Below, one piece after another: positions 44,208-56,600 of a stretch of 64,000 bases of DNA; within the stretch, counting starts at the first letter, position 1, and each line of letters begins with the position of its first letter. This DNA is from Datisca glomerata (lineage: Eukaryota > Streptophyta > Magnoliopsida > Cucurbitales > Datiscaceae): positions 248,001 through 312,000 of the forward strand of contig QANY01004032.1 of the NCBI GenBank assembly GCA_003255025.1. The letters run 5' to 3'. Under the pieces are notes generated by a model. The model did no database searches. It was not told the DNA's origin and saw nothing but the letters and a program-made list of their open reading frames with translations. The translations under genes were made by a program, and so were the position numbers.

Positions 44208-45194
44208 ATTCTTGAAGTGAAGCCCTAATGAAAAACTAGAACTACTGACCATCTTTGAAAATAACATAAACACATAAACCAACTGTCCCGAATGACCAAT
44301 TAGTTAATAACTAGTTACCTAAAGTGGAAGTCTTTTTTAGCATGACTAGATATTTTGCCTATGCTAACCACTCTTATTTTACAACAGGAAAAAAAAACAA
44401 TTTCAAACATATAACTTTTCTTCAGAATTATAGAGTTTAAACGCCCATTTTCTTCTCTTCTCAGCAAAGCTCAATCTAGTTGATTGCAATTGGATAAAGT
44501 GGAAAAGGCATAGAAATTTCTTCCAACTATAAATGGAGAATGGCACTTTAACCAAATAAAGATAGTTCTTGCACCAAGATTATTTCTTCATCTCTATAAT
44601 ACTTCTAGAACTTGTAATACCACTTATGAAGCTAGGATTTCAAAGGGAAAACGCACCTACTTGATATAACAAATTAAAAATTCAGTACTCTGTACACGAA
44701 ATATGTATAAGTAACACTTGCATACACACCTATGTATGACAAGGAGAACATACCTAATGACTAAATTTTTTACCTCCATGCCAAACCAAAATCTATAAGT
44801 TTTAGTTATCACTTAGATCCTAGTATTACATGAGAGAAAAACATTTAACATAATATAAAAATTACTTAACACATAAATGATTGACATGTGGTTTTATCTA
44901 CTTTCATGTTAAGCCATGTATCATTCTCATCTGTCATTCTCAGATTGAGCCATATGCTTGGGATACAAGTGCAACAGCTAGAGAATAATAAAGCTGAAAA
45001 GCTCAAACAAGAACAATCATTACATAATAGACAACAAAATAAACTAAATTAATCATTATCTCAACTTGAGCGCTTCTGATCCTAATAATATGCAAAATAA
45101 AGTCTTATAACTAAAATTTATAGAGTGACGAGTCCAAGAACAAGAAACTCAAAATTACTTGGATGCTTAACTCTCCATAGAAGACTTCACAGTA
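44208..45194. other. Inserted DNA of unknown origin inside Copia
   Basis: No coding signature was seen. It lies between the CACTA-like end and the point near 45195 where Copia RNase H sequence resumes, so it may be the rest of the CACTA element. Confidence 0.35.
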
Positions 45195-46100
45195 TATATA
45201 GACTAAAATCCTTCAAGAGTTAATGATGTTGTTGGTTGAAAGAATAGACTAAAATCAACTGTTCTTCTTAGGTATCTCAACACTCTTGTACATGTTTTTC
45301 AATGCTCACAAGTTGGTGCTTGCAAATATCAGTTGAGCTTATTCATTGAATAAATACTGGCCTAGTCATGGTCAAATTTTGCAAGGCTCCAACTATACTT
45401 CTTTATAGAGATGGTGTTTCAAAAGGAATTCTTGTTTGAGCACTCAACTTTGTAAAAGAACACATAGGAGTAGAGCATTCCTTAGCAACTATCCTTTTTT
45501 ATCTTATCTAGAAGATCAAGTATATACTTTGATTGTGTAAGATAAATCTCATATTTATTTATAAAGGCTTCAAAGCCAAGAAAGAAACTAAGTAAACCAA
45601 GATCTTTGACTGCAAACTAACTGTTTAAATCAGTGACAAGATTACCATTCTAATTTTTTCTACTTCACGTTACTATAATGCCATCAACATAGCCAACAAT
45701 AGAATATGAATTATGTGGTCCTAAGATAAAATAGTGAACTATAAGATTGAGAACTTGTGAAGCCTTTCTAAATAATAACGTATCTCAACTTGTCAAACTC
45801 GGTTCTTGGTGCCTATTTTAGACCATAGAGTGATCTATTCAATTTATGGACATAATTGAGATGTTTTTCATCTACAAAACTAGCAGGTTGTCTCATGTAT
45901 ACAACTTCCTGAAACTCCTCATTCAGAAAAAGTATTGTTAACATCTATTTGTTGAGTATCTCAATCAAATGTAACAGCCAAAGTAGAGGGCTTAACCGCT
46001 GGATTAAAAGTCACAAAGTCTATACTTGTCATTTGATGGAATCCCTTAGATATAAGTCTAGCTTTGTATATATTGAAACTTCCAATTGGTTATACTTGGT
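45195..46100 (-). pseudogene. Copia RT and start of RNase H
   Basis: Reading leftwards, RT shows KARLISKG-like text near 46060 and VNNTF-type sequence before EEFQEVVYMRQPASFVDEKH and YVHKLNRSLYGLK (45950-45820). A degraded YVDD-type site (VGYVDGIIVT-like) lies at about 45700-45670. The connection and RNase H start follow with YRSIVGALQNLTMTRP and VLRYLRRTVDFSLF (45420-45215). Frameshifts are frequent. Confidence 0.75.
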
Positions 46101-46880
46101 TAAAAAAAACCCAATTGTTGTACACTAAATGCATATCTAAATTATGAGGAGCCAGTGTCTATGTATTACTACTTTGTAAGACTTGTAACTCATCAATCAT
46201 AACATCATGCCAATGTCATAAAGTTTAATTTATGTAGGTTCTAGATTCAGTGCACAAGTATCATTAAGCAAAGTATTTAGTTTAAAATACCCAATTTTGA
46301 TCGTGTAACCATTTGGTGAATAGAAGTGGGATTGGGTCTGAGTATGGTTGGAGTAACAATAGGTAAGGCAATAGAGACATGATTGGAGACATTAATATCA
46401 CTAGACAATTCTGAGTTTGGTAAAGTAGAATTAACATCAATAGGTAATGATGTATCGGAGTCAGTTGAAGGTGAATTAAAAGAAAAAGAAACGATAGGTA
46501 TAGAAAAGTTAGAGTTAAAGAAGAAGAAGATAGATTATATCATAAACATGTAAATCTGCAGGAGAAGAAGAGTGATTACTTGTACTATTATCGGAAACAC
46601 TTGAGTCTTGTGAGATAGAGCTATGAGGATTTTGAGATATGATATTACTAGGAAGGGGAAAGGTAGACCATCAAAAATCAACTAAGGACGTGGACTTACC
46701 AGATTTACTAGGATGACATAAAAGACTGATATACAAACTCATTTTCATTAAAAACCTCCCATTTTCACTCTATAGATTTTGCCAGTTTTTTTGTTCTGAA
46801 CGCATGTAACCTTTATGTTGATCACTATATCCAAGAAAAGTACATTTTTAGTATGAAATTACAAGGTATGAGAAATGAAA
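46101..46880 (-). pseudogene. Copia integrase-RT hinge
   Basis: Near 46860-46780 it reads VFLGYSDQHKGY, the conserved segment after integrase. A Ser/Asn-rich, poorly conserved linker with stops follows to about 46100. Confidence 0.6.
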
Positions 46881-47634
46881 AACAGTTGCAGCCAAAAGTT
46901 CTGAGAAAAGACATATCAAGATTAGATGAAAATAGAACTTCATATATGGTGACTTATGAGATAAAGCTGGTGTGAGTAGTCTGCTTTTAATGTTTACTAA
47001 AGTATGGAATGCATCCTACCAGAATTTAAGTGGCATCTAAGACTGAGATGGTAAAGCTAGACCATTTTTAACAATGATTCTATGCTTTCTTTCAATTCTA
47101 CCATTTAGAGGATGAGCGTATGGACAAGGATGTGAGAAAAAAATCCATTTTGTGCAAATAGGATGTAAAACTTCTATATATCTCCACCCTAGTCAGTTTG
47201 GAGACATTTGACTTTGGTATTAAAGTATCTTTCAATAAAGGCTATAAACTGTATTACTACGGAGTAGTTTCAGATTTATTTTTCATTGGATATACTCATG
47301 TATATCCTATGTGATTATCTACAAAGCTTCCATTTGTGGCAGTTGTTGCGGAGTATCCCCATACATCTTAACGAATAAGTGCAAAAGGTTGAGTTGGATT
47401 ACGATTAGATAACGAAAATGTTGACTGATCAAACTTACATGCTTCACAAAAATAAGTTTGATGAACATAAGAAGATGTATTTATATTAAAATCTCTAAGA
47501 ACATGATTAAGTACAGAACTAGATGGATGAAAGAGTCTTCTATGCCAAACATTTACAGATTGTTTTTGTAGGACAAGTACAGACTTATTACTATTTACTA
47601 TAAGAAAGTCATAAAATGATTGAGAATTGGTCAA
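46881..47634 (-). pseudogene. Copia GAG-pre-integrase and integrase core
   Basis: The open piece (47634-47368) carries VWHRRLFHPSSSVLNHVL and FCEACKFDQSTF, i.e. the HHCC zinc-binding domain. Downstream, in broken frames, CPYAHPLNGRIERKHR at about 47140-47085 includes the catalytic Glu of DDE, followed by PLKFW at about 47030. The regions with the two Asp are damaged by stops. Confidence 0.8.
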
Positions 47635-47772
47635 CCTTGAATCTTTGATAGTATAAGACTTAGAATTCCTTATTATATTAGAAGTGTGAATTACAGAATG
47701 AATGAGAGCTGCTTTAGTAATAGACTTAACATGACTGATGACTTAACAGAGAATGATGAGGCTGGATTTACT

Positions 47773-48115
47773 TTAGGAAGTAAGAAATGGCATAATAGTT
47801 CCTTGTATAAGATCTTTCCCCGTACTCATGTCCTTGATGTACAAAAGCAAAAAAATTGAGTCAAAGGTAATAAATACATCATCATCAGTAGTTAACTTAG
47901 AAACACTTAATAAGTTCTTGATAATAGATGGAGCACAAAGAATTTGCTCTAAAGATAATGATACTTTGTGATTGTGAATTAAAGAAGAACGTACAAAAGA
48001 GATTCGCAAGGACTCACCATTTCCAACAATAAGTTTACCTTTCCCTTTACATTTTGACAGTATTGATAGACTAATCAAATTTGAATGATGTGGTTTGTGG
48101 CCCTAATATCCATAA
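47773..48115 (-). pseudogene. Copia protease to pre-integrase linker
   Basis: The stretch before 48078 reads DDIWFMDIRATNHI, a decayed D-S-G-A protease active site in which Ser-Gly is replaced. The open piece has KGKGKLIVGNGESLRI and LEQILCAPSIIKNLLSVSKL, conserved just after the protease. Confidence 0.75.
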
Positions 48116-48309
48116 ACCATATATCATCATCTGTTACATTTTGTGCAACTATGTAAGCAGAGGCTCGACACCATTTATGTGTTGAGAGACATTATTAAAC
48201 TGTTGAGAGTTGTTTTCAGGCTATTGAAAGTCAGACTCAAATCTGTTATAGCAAGAAAAGACAGTATGCCCAATTCTTTATAGATTTGATAAATTGATCT
48301 TTAGCCTCC

Positions 48310-48730
48310 ACGACCTCTTGCACCAAGACCTTATCTTTCATGACTATTTCTTTAACCTTAACTTAAATTTCCTCTGCCTCTGCATCTATTACTATGAAAA
48401 CTAGCAATGTTTGCAGAAGGAGTGAAACTTTCTACATGAGACTGCTCACTTTCAGTTCTTCACTCAATAACAAATATTGAGCTTCTTGTAAGACAAAAGA
48501 TCTTGTCTTGATGTTAGATTAGCTATAAAAGGATCATATTCATTTCTTAGACCTCCAAGAATATACAAGAGAAGATTCACATCAGAAACCTGCTTACTAG
48601 AAGCTGAAATGCCATCAGTAATTGATCTCATCTTGAGAATATAGTCATTGATGGACATTGAACCTTTCTTGATTGTTTGAAGTTGATATCTCAACTGAAG
48701 GATCCTACACTTTGACTGGGTGGCAAACAT
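48310..48730 (-). pseudogene. Copia gag (UBN2)
   Basis: The frame 48730-48464 contains ILQLRYQLQTIKKGSMSIND, DYILKMRSITDGISAS and LLYILGGLRNEYDPFIANL, the diagnostic UBN2/gag block. Its N-terminal part beyond 48730 is in other frames. The following Gly/Arg-rich text near 48300-48370 fits the nucleocapsid linker. Confidence 0.85.
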
Positions 48731-49154
48731 ATTTTATAAAACTTTCCAAACACTATGAGAACTTGGACAATGGACAACATGTCCAAACATACACTTAGAA
48801 ATTGAAGAGAGTCACAAGCTCATTAAAAGCTGATCATATCTTTTTCAAATAACATACTGAGGATTCAGAGTTTGTACTGTTCGAGCAACTGTAATAGATT
48901 TCACAGAATTAGTGTTTGCAATGGTGGTGACATCTTGTAGGATATTTACTTAGTTGGACATTCAGTGTTTACAAGAAAATAATCTTCAAATCCATAAGCA
49001 TGGACAATTGATAACACTTGTAAACGCTAAAAAATGAAGTTGTGACAAGCAAGTTTGAATGCTATTAGAATCAAACTATTTGATAGCTGGACAGGAGCTA
49101 CTGTTGAATCGATGACATTTGAACCTAAAGATCGAGATTTTGAGCTTAAACCTA

Positions 49155-49167
49155 TAGCTCCGATACT
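49155..49167 (-). other. Copia primer binding site (decayed)
   Basis: The minus strand reads TAGTATCGGAGCT directly after the LTR end TTTATCA. One change from the common TGGTATCGGAGC, so a tRNA-Met-type PBS. Confidence 0.6.
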
Positions 49168-49168
49168 A

Positions 49169-49421
49169 TGATAAAAATCAGAGAATCAATTCTTGTATTG
49201 ATTATTAAACTTAGTTAATGATAGTACATAGGTTGCCTTATATAGACAACAAACATATGTTAATTGATATGAACTATATAACAGACTAGTAGTTATATCA
49301 ATTAGTTACTAGTTAAGAGATAACAAGCTTCTTAGCTACTAGGTTAAGAGATAACAAGCTTCTTAGCTTCTGATTGGCTACAAACTGAAAGGTTAATATT
49401 TCTTAACTTTTATTACTAGCA
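49169..49421 (-). repeat. Copia 5' LTR (about 253 bp) with internal 31-bp duplication
   Basis: It is bounded by TGATAAAAATC and TACTAGCA on the plus strand. It matches the 3' LTR but carries a tandem copy of TTAAGAGATAACAAGCTTCT (units starting at 49314 and 49345) that the other LTR lacks. Confidence 0.75.
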
Positions 49422-49976
49422 GTTAAAAATTTTAATGAAATAAAATTCAAATAATATGGTAAAATGTAATGAAAATTACATAACTTCACATTTTGTTATA
49501 TGCCAGAAGAATGATTTTAAATGGATAGAATTAAAGTTCTTGGAAATACTTATAAAAATCTGTCAATATGAGTATTATTTTTTTTTCTATATTACTATAT
49601 TATATATAAAGAGTGGCAGCCAAATATTCTAACTGGCTGCTTAACAAAAGATGGTGCTGATGATAATCTCAGTCATCAACCCAAGGCCCAAAACGGTAAA
49701 AAAAATGCTTAAATGTGATTGTGACAGTTGCAACCCTATGTAGCAGCTTTTATAAATTCCCTTACGACCCTAGATTCTTACAAAAACCCCTATAACCACC
49801 TGATCTTTTCTAGGATGATCATTGATATTGCACAATAATGATACTAAAATTCAATCAAACGGTCCAAAAAGAGCAAAATCTATGCATATACACTCAACAG
49901 CAAACCCACTTCTTCCTTCACTCTTAACCCCACTTTTCTTTTCCTTATATTCCAGTCCTTATTTTTCCGATTTGGC
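49422..49976. other. Upstream region of the SAUR gene
   Basis: The Copia 5' end gives way here to gene-proximal DNA. No canonical TGTCTC auxin element was spotted. A TATA-like TTTATAAATT occurs at 49751-49760 as an alternative to the box at 49977. Confidence 0.4.
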
Positions 49977-49983
49977 TATATAT
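49977..49983 (+). promoter_or_regulatory. Putative TATA box of the SAUR gene
   Basis: GGCTATATATGTC lies 200 bp before the chosen start codon, implying a 5' UTR of about 165 nt. A CTTTATAGACC at about 50080 would be a competing site with a shorter leader. Confidence 0.35.
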
Positions 49984-50176
49984 GTCATGTCTATTTTAGG
50001 ACTTAGGAGAGTTTATCAATCACCATGGGCAACATACCAAAATCTCTAAGATACTCTTCCCCAACCCTCTTCAAGCAATCCTTTATAGACCCTTGGCCTT
50101 TTTCCCTTGTTCAACTCTAACTCTTTCTCAACAATTTAAGGGTTTAATTTCTCTTGTTTTTATTTTATTTTTACAA

Positions 50177-50560
50177 ATGGGTAGTGGAGAAATTAGAATC
50201 TTAAGAAGCTTTCATCTTCACCTTCCTCAGCTCCATCATCATCATCATCATCATGATCATCATAATCATAATCATCACCATTTCAAAAGGCAAGGGATTA
50301 AAGATGTGCCAAAAGGGTGTTTGGCAATCAAGGTTGGGTATCAAGGGGAAGAACAACAGAGATTTGTAGTGCCTATTATGTATTTCAATCACCCACGTTT
50401 CTTGCAGCTGTTGAAAGAGGCTGAGGAAGAATATGGGTTTGATCATAAGGGAACTATCACTATTCCCTGCCACGTGGAGGAGTTTAGGTATGTTCAAGGT
50501 ATGATTGATAAGGAAAAATCTTTCCATCATCATCACTATGCTGGCTGCTTTAGAGTTTGA
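50177..50560 (+). CDS. SAUR32: SAUR-family auxin-response protein, SAUR32-like (127 aa)
   Basis: A small auxin-up RNA protein. SAURs inhibit PP2C.D phosphatases and so activate plasma-membrane H+-ATPase and cell expansion; the SAUR32 branch is linked to apical hook and growth control. It is a single exon, as usual for SAURs. Residues 1-15 (MGSGEIRILRSFHLH) and the core DVPKGCLAIKVGYQGEEQQR (43-62), FVVPIMYFNHP (63-73), LLKEAEEEYGFDHKG (78-92), IPCHVEEFRYVQ (96-107) and the end GCFRV match SAUR32 closely. A His-rich stretch (residues 16-36, seven His in a row at 20-26) is longer than I expect. The frame is open back to 50093, but MGSGE is the family start; the extra 28 residues would be an unusual hydrophobic leader. 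The gene appears intact. Confidence 0.93.
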   Translation: MGSGEIRILRSFHLHLPQLHHHHHHHDHHNHNHHHFKRQGIKDVPKGCLAIKVGYQGEEQQRFVVPIMYFNHPRFLQLLKEAEEEYGFDHKGTITIPCHVEEFRYVQGMIDKEKSFHHHHYAGCFRV

Positions 50561-52584
50561 GCAAAGATCAATTGGCTCAGAAATCTGTGTAAAATTATTG
50601 GGTTTTTTGTAAATTTGGAGGTCTTTCTTTTAGTTTTTTTTTCTTTTCTTTTTTCTTGTGTATGCTGGGTAGTGATCGATAGGGATAAGATGATGACGAA
50701 TATGGTGTGCCTTTGCTTGAAATTGAAGATACCATGTTAGATGCAATAATGAAAAGAGAAGATGATGGTTTTCTTTAATTTCCTTTTTCTTTTCCTTTCC
50801 CTAGCTTTCTTTGCATTTGGTTTTATTTATGTTGATAAATATTTAAGATGTTGATACTAATAGCATCATCATTACATGCGCGAGAATTGGTGGAGAAATT
50901 AGAATTGATAAAGCCCAATGTTGGTGGGGGCCAAAGTGGTTGTTATCTCAAAGGCACTATATTTTTCAACAATGTTAGTGCTGGTAATCTATAATTGAAT
51001 ACAATAACATCTAAGGAGTTATCAATGATTAATAAGAAAAATACAACTAATCGAAAAAATGAGGTATTATTAATGAGTATTTTAATATTTAAATTTTGGA
51101 AAAGCGAAATTAAAAAAAGTGACATCTCACTTTATCAAATAAATTTTTCTTTATCATTTTAACCTAAAATTACTCGATATCTTTTTTTAAACACTCATGA
51201 AATAATATTTTGAGTTAACTATCAATATCATTATACGGTAATTAACAAAAATATTATTTACAATAAATTGCGCTAGTAAAAATTAGCTAATAGTTAATTA
51301 GATTGAATTTCATTGCTTGTAAAAGGGAACTTTATATTAGAAATTCATCCTTGATAAGCCATGCTTTTATTTTCCCTTATAATAAAGTAAAAAGAACATC
51401 ATATATGTAAAGAACTAAAGCAAACCTTTGTTCACTGTAACAATACATAGTTTGGACGTTCATAGTTTGCTCGATAAGGAACACATAAAACTCAGTAGCT
51501 AACATCTAGAATTTTGCCATCCTAATTAAAATAGAAATTACTTCAAATATTATTTTAAGTTTCTGAATTATCACCCGTTAAACAACTCTCTAATTTTTTA
51601 ACTCTCTAATTTTTTCTTCTTTTTTCATTATAGTTTTGGTGAACTAACACAACTCTGACCGTAATGAAATGTTAAAAACATTCATTTCGTAAAAGTTTTG
51701 TTGGGTTTGGATTTTTAACTTTTTAAATGAAATTTTTTATCAGTTCATGGACCCTTAATGAAGAATGAAAATATTGGCATTAAAATGAAACTATAATAGT
51801 ACTTCAAAAACTAACAGTGTTTAATCCTAAGTTATCTTGTTTAATCTATAATTAAAATAGTTTTTGTTAATAATTTTAATACGTTTGCCGAAGCCAAATA
51901 TTGTCAACTTATCACCATAACTTAAATCATGTACTGTTAACTTAGAAAAAATATATGGAAGTTAGGGAATACAAATTTTCCAAAGGATATAAATAATGAA
52001 CCATATGATAAGTAAAATAGAGTGTGGACCATTCTCTCTCAATAGGTGATGGCTCCGACTTAAATCGCTCAGCCCTTCTTTGGGATGGGTGAGGTGTGAA
52101 TTCAACCTAACTCTAGATGACAATGAACCTCAATGCAATTCTTTCAGTATAGACCATGTGGTGTTAGTTTATTGGACCATATATTGAAATGGGACAGATG
52201 ATTCAAGAGGACATGGATAAAACAAAAGAGATTAAAAAGAGAGCCAAACAAGGAAATATAACAAATGGATGCATCACCACCATGTTTTGTTAGGTAATTT
52301 TCCCCGTTGATATCAAGATTTGTAGGGTACAGCACTTTGTCCTTTATAATATCACCAAAAGTGGACCATTTTTAGAGCCTTTTGGTTAGTATTAATTTTG
52401 TTAGTTAAGGCTGTAGACAGTTTTTTTATCTGTCAACCCTTGCCTCATTAATATCTTAGGCTAGGTTGGAAATGGCAAGACGTTAAGCTATATAGATATG
52501 TGAACTTCATGCGTCGTGTGGTGTGGTGTTTTTGACTTTAGATTATGTTTCTTGACTTATACTACAAAAAAATTCATATTGCCT
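50561..52584. other. SAUR 3' UTR then intergenic DNA
   Basis: About 190 bp of T-rich 3' UTR ends near an AATAATGAAA polyadenylation-like signal (50744-50753). Beyond it the DNA is AT-rich with no recognised gene or transposon end. Confidence 0.45.
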
Positions 52585-52860
52585 ACCTATACTACGCATA
52601 TAAGGGTGGAGTTTGGAGAAATATTTTTAGACAATATTACCTCTAAATATATTTAAAATTTCTTGAATTATTATTAAATTTAAAATTAAACATACAAAGT
52701 TATATGAAGAGTTTTTCAAACATTTTGCTTAAATTATCATCGTTTAAAACGTTTTCTCTTCAGTTATTTACTATGTAAAATATGAAATGACAAATTATAA
52801 ATGAATGATAAGTCTCAAATTAATTTAGTATTTCTTTAGCTAATTATTTCAGGTAGTACG
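52585..52860. mobile_element. Helitron-like fragment B
   Basis: It shares ordered blocks with 57645-57905: GTTGGAGAAA/GTTTGGAGAAA, then TTTTTAGACAATA/TTTGTAGAAAATA, ATTATCATC...ACGTTTTCTC/ATCATC...ACATTTTCTC and ATAAGTCTCAAATTAA. No 3' terminus is present here. Non-coding. Confidence 0.4.
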
Positions 52861-53415
52861 TATTGTAAGACTATCTTAGAAAATATATGAAAATATAGCA
52901 TTAAGCATGTCAAGTGATTTTTTTTATAAATAACTTGTTTTACTCTATTTGACTTGAACTATTTTTTCATGATATTATTTCTCCGTGAAAAAAATTATAA
53001 GTGAGTTAAAAAATATCATGGATTAAACCAAGTCTGTTTGCACTTGATGCTTGACCAATAGCATGAAAATTGTGATTGGTGGTATTTTCTGAAGAAAACG
53101 TTAAGTATTTTAGTATATTGGAGTACTGGAGACCATAAAAGTTCTGATTAAAATTGTAAACTCGTCCCATTAAATACTAGTATTATGACATTACCATAAG
53201 TATTTCTTCGTACACAAATTTATTTGAATAGTAATGCTACCAGAAAAAGGTAAAAAGGGATTTTAATGAAGTGTGCTTTTTTCCGTGGAGGATTATAAAT
53301 TCCAAGGTGTTGGAATGCCGTTCATATCATCTGACTTTGGTTGGTTATTCTAGGCTAGTTATAAGGTATTAATTTTATTCTCTTAACACATGAGTTTTAA
53401 AGAATATGGTACAAT
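52861..53415. other. AT-rich intergenic DNA
   Basis: No gene or repeat terminus was recognised. Confidence 0.5.
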
Positions 53416-53690
53416 CACTATTATAAAATGATTTTTTTAATGATGGAGATTCTTTATCGTTAAAAATTAAAGACAACAAGTAAGCACCTGTTGTTTTAAA
53501 AGGTGTTGTAAAAAATCACATATTTTTTTATGACCGGGCAAAAGACGGCGGCTGCTCCAGCAACCGTCGTCTTCAAACCCCCAAGAACGATGATTGTTTT
53601 GTAGTTCGTCAACGAAGGTTACTACATAAACTGTCGTCTTTGTTTAATTATATTTTATGACGGTTGCGTCGTCTTTGTTTATTTTATTTT
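53416..53690 (+). mobile_element. CACTA-like terminus
   Basis: CACTATTATAAAATG is followed by GACGGCGGC, ACCGTCGTCTT, CTGTCGTCTTTG and GACGGTTGCGTCGTC motifs within 270 bp, the subterminal pattern of CACTA elements. No partner end or transposase was seen. Confidence 0.45.
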
Positions 53691-56600
53691 ATTTTAGAAA
53701 TCATAGTTCGCCTTTACATTGACATATTCCCATATTACAGACCATTCTTGCTTTTTTGTTATTATTGTGGTGATGAATCTTTTACCCTAAGAGGCCGTTT
53801 GTTTCTGACTTTCCGCGTGGTAAAGTTCGTGGTAAACTTATTTTTCAAACACTTTCCCATTTTTGTTACAAGTATTCTCATTTGCCATTGTAAAGTTATT
53901 TAACCAGGTAAAATAACAATTTCACATTACTTTCCCCATCACTTTCCTACAAAAATTCACTTTACCAAATAATTTTTCCATCTTATAACACATCTACACA
54001 TTTTTCAAAATAACTTTTACTTTCTCAAATCCCTATAAAATATCATTATTTGTTTCAATTATTCCTACTTGAATTTGATATTTTATTTTTTCAAGACTAA
54101 AGCCTCATAAAAGAGTCGTAAAATATCTCGATCCTGGTGAAACCAAAACGGTTCTGATACCGAATTTTGAGATTTTTTTGTCCATTCCGACTCGCCCGCC
54201 AATTCGTCTCAGGGCCGTCTCGTGAGATTAAGATATGCACGTTAATTGGAATGGAATGAAATAAAATATTAAGTTTGAATTAAAGATAGATAAACTCTTT
54301 ATATATATAAAATCTAAAATCTAAATGATTAGAATACATGTTAATAATATCAAATATTGTTTTGAAATTCAAATTAGTTTCTTCCCTAAAATAAATATTA
54401 TTAATAAACTATCACTATTTTAAAAAATACTAAATTCATAAAAGGAGAATATAACTGAATTGTTTATCACGTCACTTGAATCTATTTGTAATTTAATTTT
54501 GGTAGTCTATTGTGGATTATTTGTAAATTCCAACAATAACAACCAAATCGAAACTCAGGGAGAGAGGGAGTGAGAGAATCTGTGTTGTATGAGGCAAGTT
54601 TGTCCTAAACTCGAAGTTGGGTACAATCTAAAATTAGACAAAGCTTTGTTAAAATTCAACATGCCTACAATTTTAATTTCAAGAATACAAAACATTTTCA
54701 TAGAAGAAGAGACCATTTATCATCATGATCTTTCTGTCCTCATAGGTAGGGAATAATTTGCTCCATCTTGTGCAATGGGCAATCATTGAATTGAAGATAT
54801 ATTAATCATCAATAGAATTGCATAATAAAGCTGCCTTACCTTATTCTCCATACTGTTTTTTTTTTTCAAGCTCACATCTTGTGGTTAAATAGAAAGATGG
54901 TTTTGCCTCAAAGTCAGAGTATGGCCTACTTCACCTTTTATAGCTTTACTTGCCTTACCTTTTTGTTGATTTTTTTTATATAAAAAACATAAATTTATAT
55001 TAACAAAAAGATAGGTACAAAGTATATTTCGGAGGATAAATCACTCTAGCCAAAACCAAAAGACAAAATCATTTTATAGAAAACACAATTCAGTTGATCA
55101 ACTTGGAAAACCAATCTAGAAAAAAAAATAGAAGGATAAAGAAGCACAAACATCAATAAATGAGTACAACAGATGATCAAGGTCCCTTGAGCACTTGAGC
55201 CATTATGTGAAAGAAGTAATCTTTTAACAAATCTCCACCATTGAGAGGCTGTGAGCCTTAAGTGGGTTTGATCACAATTGGAGATTAGCTAAATATCAAG
55301 AAGAATTCAGCTTCTCTAGCTTAGCTTTGGAGTATATTCATGGACATCTAATATATAAACTAATCCTACTGCACACTTGTATTTGGTAGACCTTAAATTG
55401 GCTCAAGCATAGGGTTTCAAGTAACTCACATGATTTTATCCGTTTAAACTAAATGTTAAATCTCGAGTTTAAGAAATGGCCCTCAATGTTTGGGTATTTT
55501 ATCTTTCTAATAGAACTCTGCTTGTATTGAGTAATTTTTCCTTTTAGAGTATGGTAAGATTTCTAATCCACCACCTTGTGCTCTTCTTTCTCTCTTTTTC
55601 TTTTCCTCCTTGATTTAGGTTTCAGCTTTCTAAAAGAAAACTATGTTCACATTCTTCTCTAAAATATAGTAATTCCAACAAAAGAACATAAAAGTTACTA
55701 TGTTCACGTTCTTATAAGCAATTATGACAAAAGTTGCAGATTGATAAAATTACTTGATTCCTAAGGTTCAAATGTTCATGGTCTAAAAATGCATAAAACA
55801 AATTGAAAATTTTGAATTGACAAGAAGAGTTGGGGGTAATGATTATAATGCCCATCTAATTTTTCGAGAGAGCGAGTTCGAATCATCCAAACTTTCCTCT
55901 ATAAAGTGTAGCGATAACAATGACGTTAAAAGAAAAGCTTGAAAAATGAAAGAGAGTATAACAAAAATATTTCATTCAATTCCTAATGACAAGCTTCACA
56001 TTTCAGAAAATGTAAAAGGATTTATCAACAAATGACACAGCAAGTTTCACAAAACTGAATTGGTAGGATGAAATCAAACTTGTAACTGAGAGATTAGCCA
56101 GGCTTGCAAGGAACAATAAACACAAAAGGCCTGCAAGAAACAACAAACACAAAATGATGACAAGAATCAGCACACAAAGTCAGTTTCAAACTATAAACCA
56201 TTGTCAAAATAATAGGCAGTAATTTGTACTGCAACAATGTTCACCATTTCACCTTTTATAAGTGAAGAAAACTAATCAGTAGCCTCAAATCTCAGCCCAT
56301 TGCAAACAGAACTAATTGGAAAGATTTCTTCATATAACGTTAGAAAAAGAGAAGAAAGGAATAAGATAAGAACATAGAATGAGATTGATATTCTATTCAA
56401 AACATCAAGAGACAAGGTTCCAGGAGTAGAGAAAGCACTATTTGAAGCAGAACATTCACGATTTCAGGATTGTTGGATCCTAGTTCTAATGGAAATTGCT
56501 GTTATCAAACGAGTATTCAGTATCACATTCAGGTGATACGAATAACATATATAAATCATGATTGGTTTCTCATTCTTATAACTATGAAAATGTTATCAAA

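Larger units (their letters stand above)
41867..49421 (-). mobile_element. Ty1/Copia retrotransposon with both LTRs, degenerate
   Basis: In minus orientation: 5' LTR (49421-49169), PBS, gag, protease/GAG-pre-integrase, integrase, hinge, RT, RNase H (split), polypurine tract, 3' LTR (42081-41867). The domain order is standard Copia. RNase H is interrupted by foreign DNA from 42485 to about 45195. Removing that leaves about 4.8 kb, a normal Copia size. Stops and frameshifts throughout show it is inactive, and the LTRs are clearly diverged. Confidence 0.85.

Noticed and set aside
50201..50536. 111-codon minus-strand ORF with a poly-Met stretch
   Set aside because: It is antisense to the SAUR gene; poly-Met is the reverse of the His codons.
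53793..54000. GGCCGTTTGTTT start reminiscent of a hAT MITE
   Set aside because: No opposite end or target duplication was found.
55860..55890. B-box-like GAGTTCGAATC, with another near 2017-2030, suggesting SINEs
   Set aside because: No A-box at the right spacing, no tail and no target duplication could be shown.
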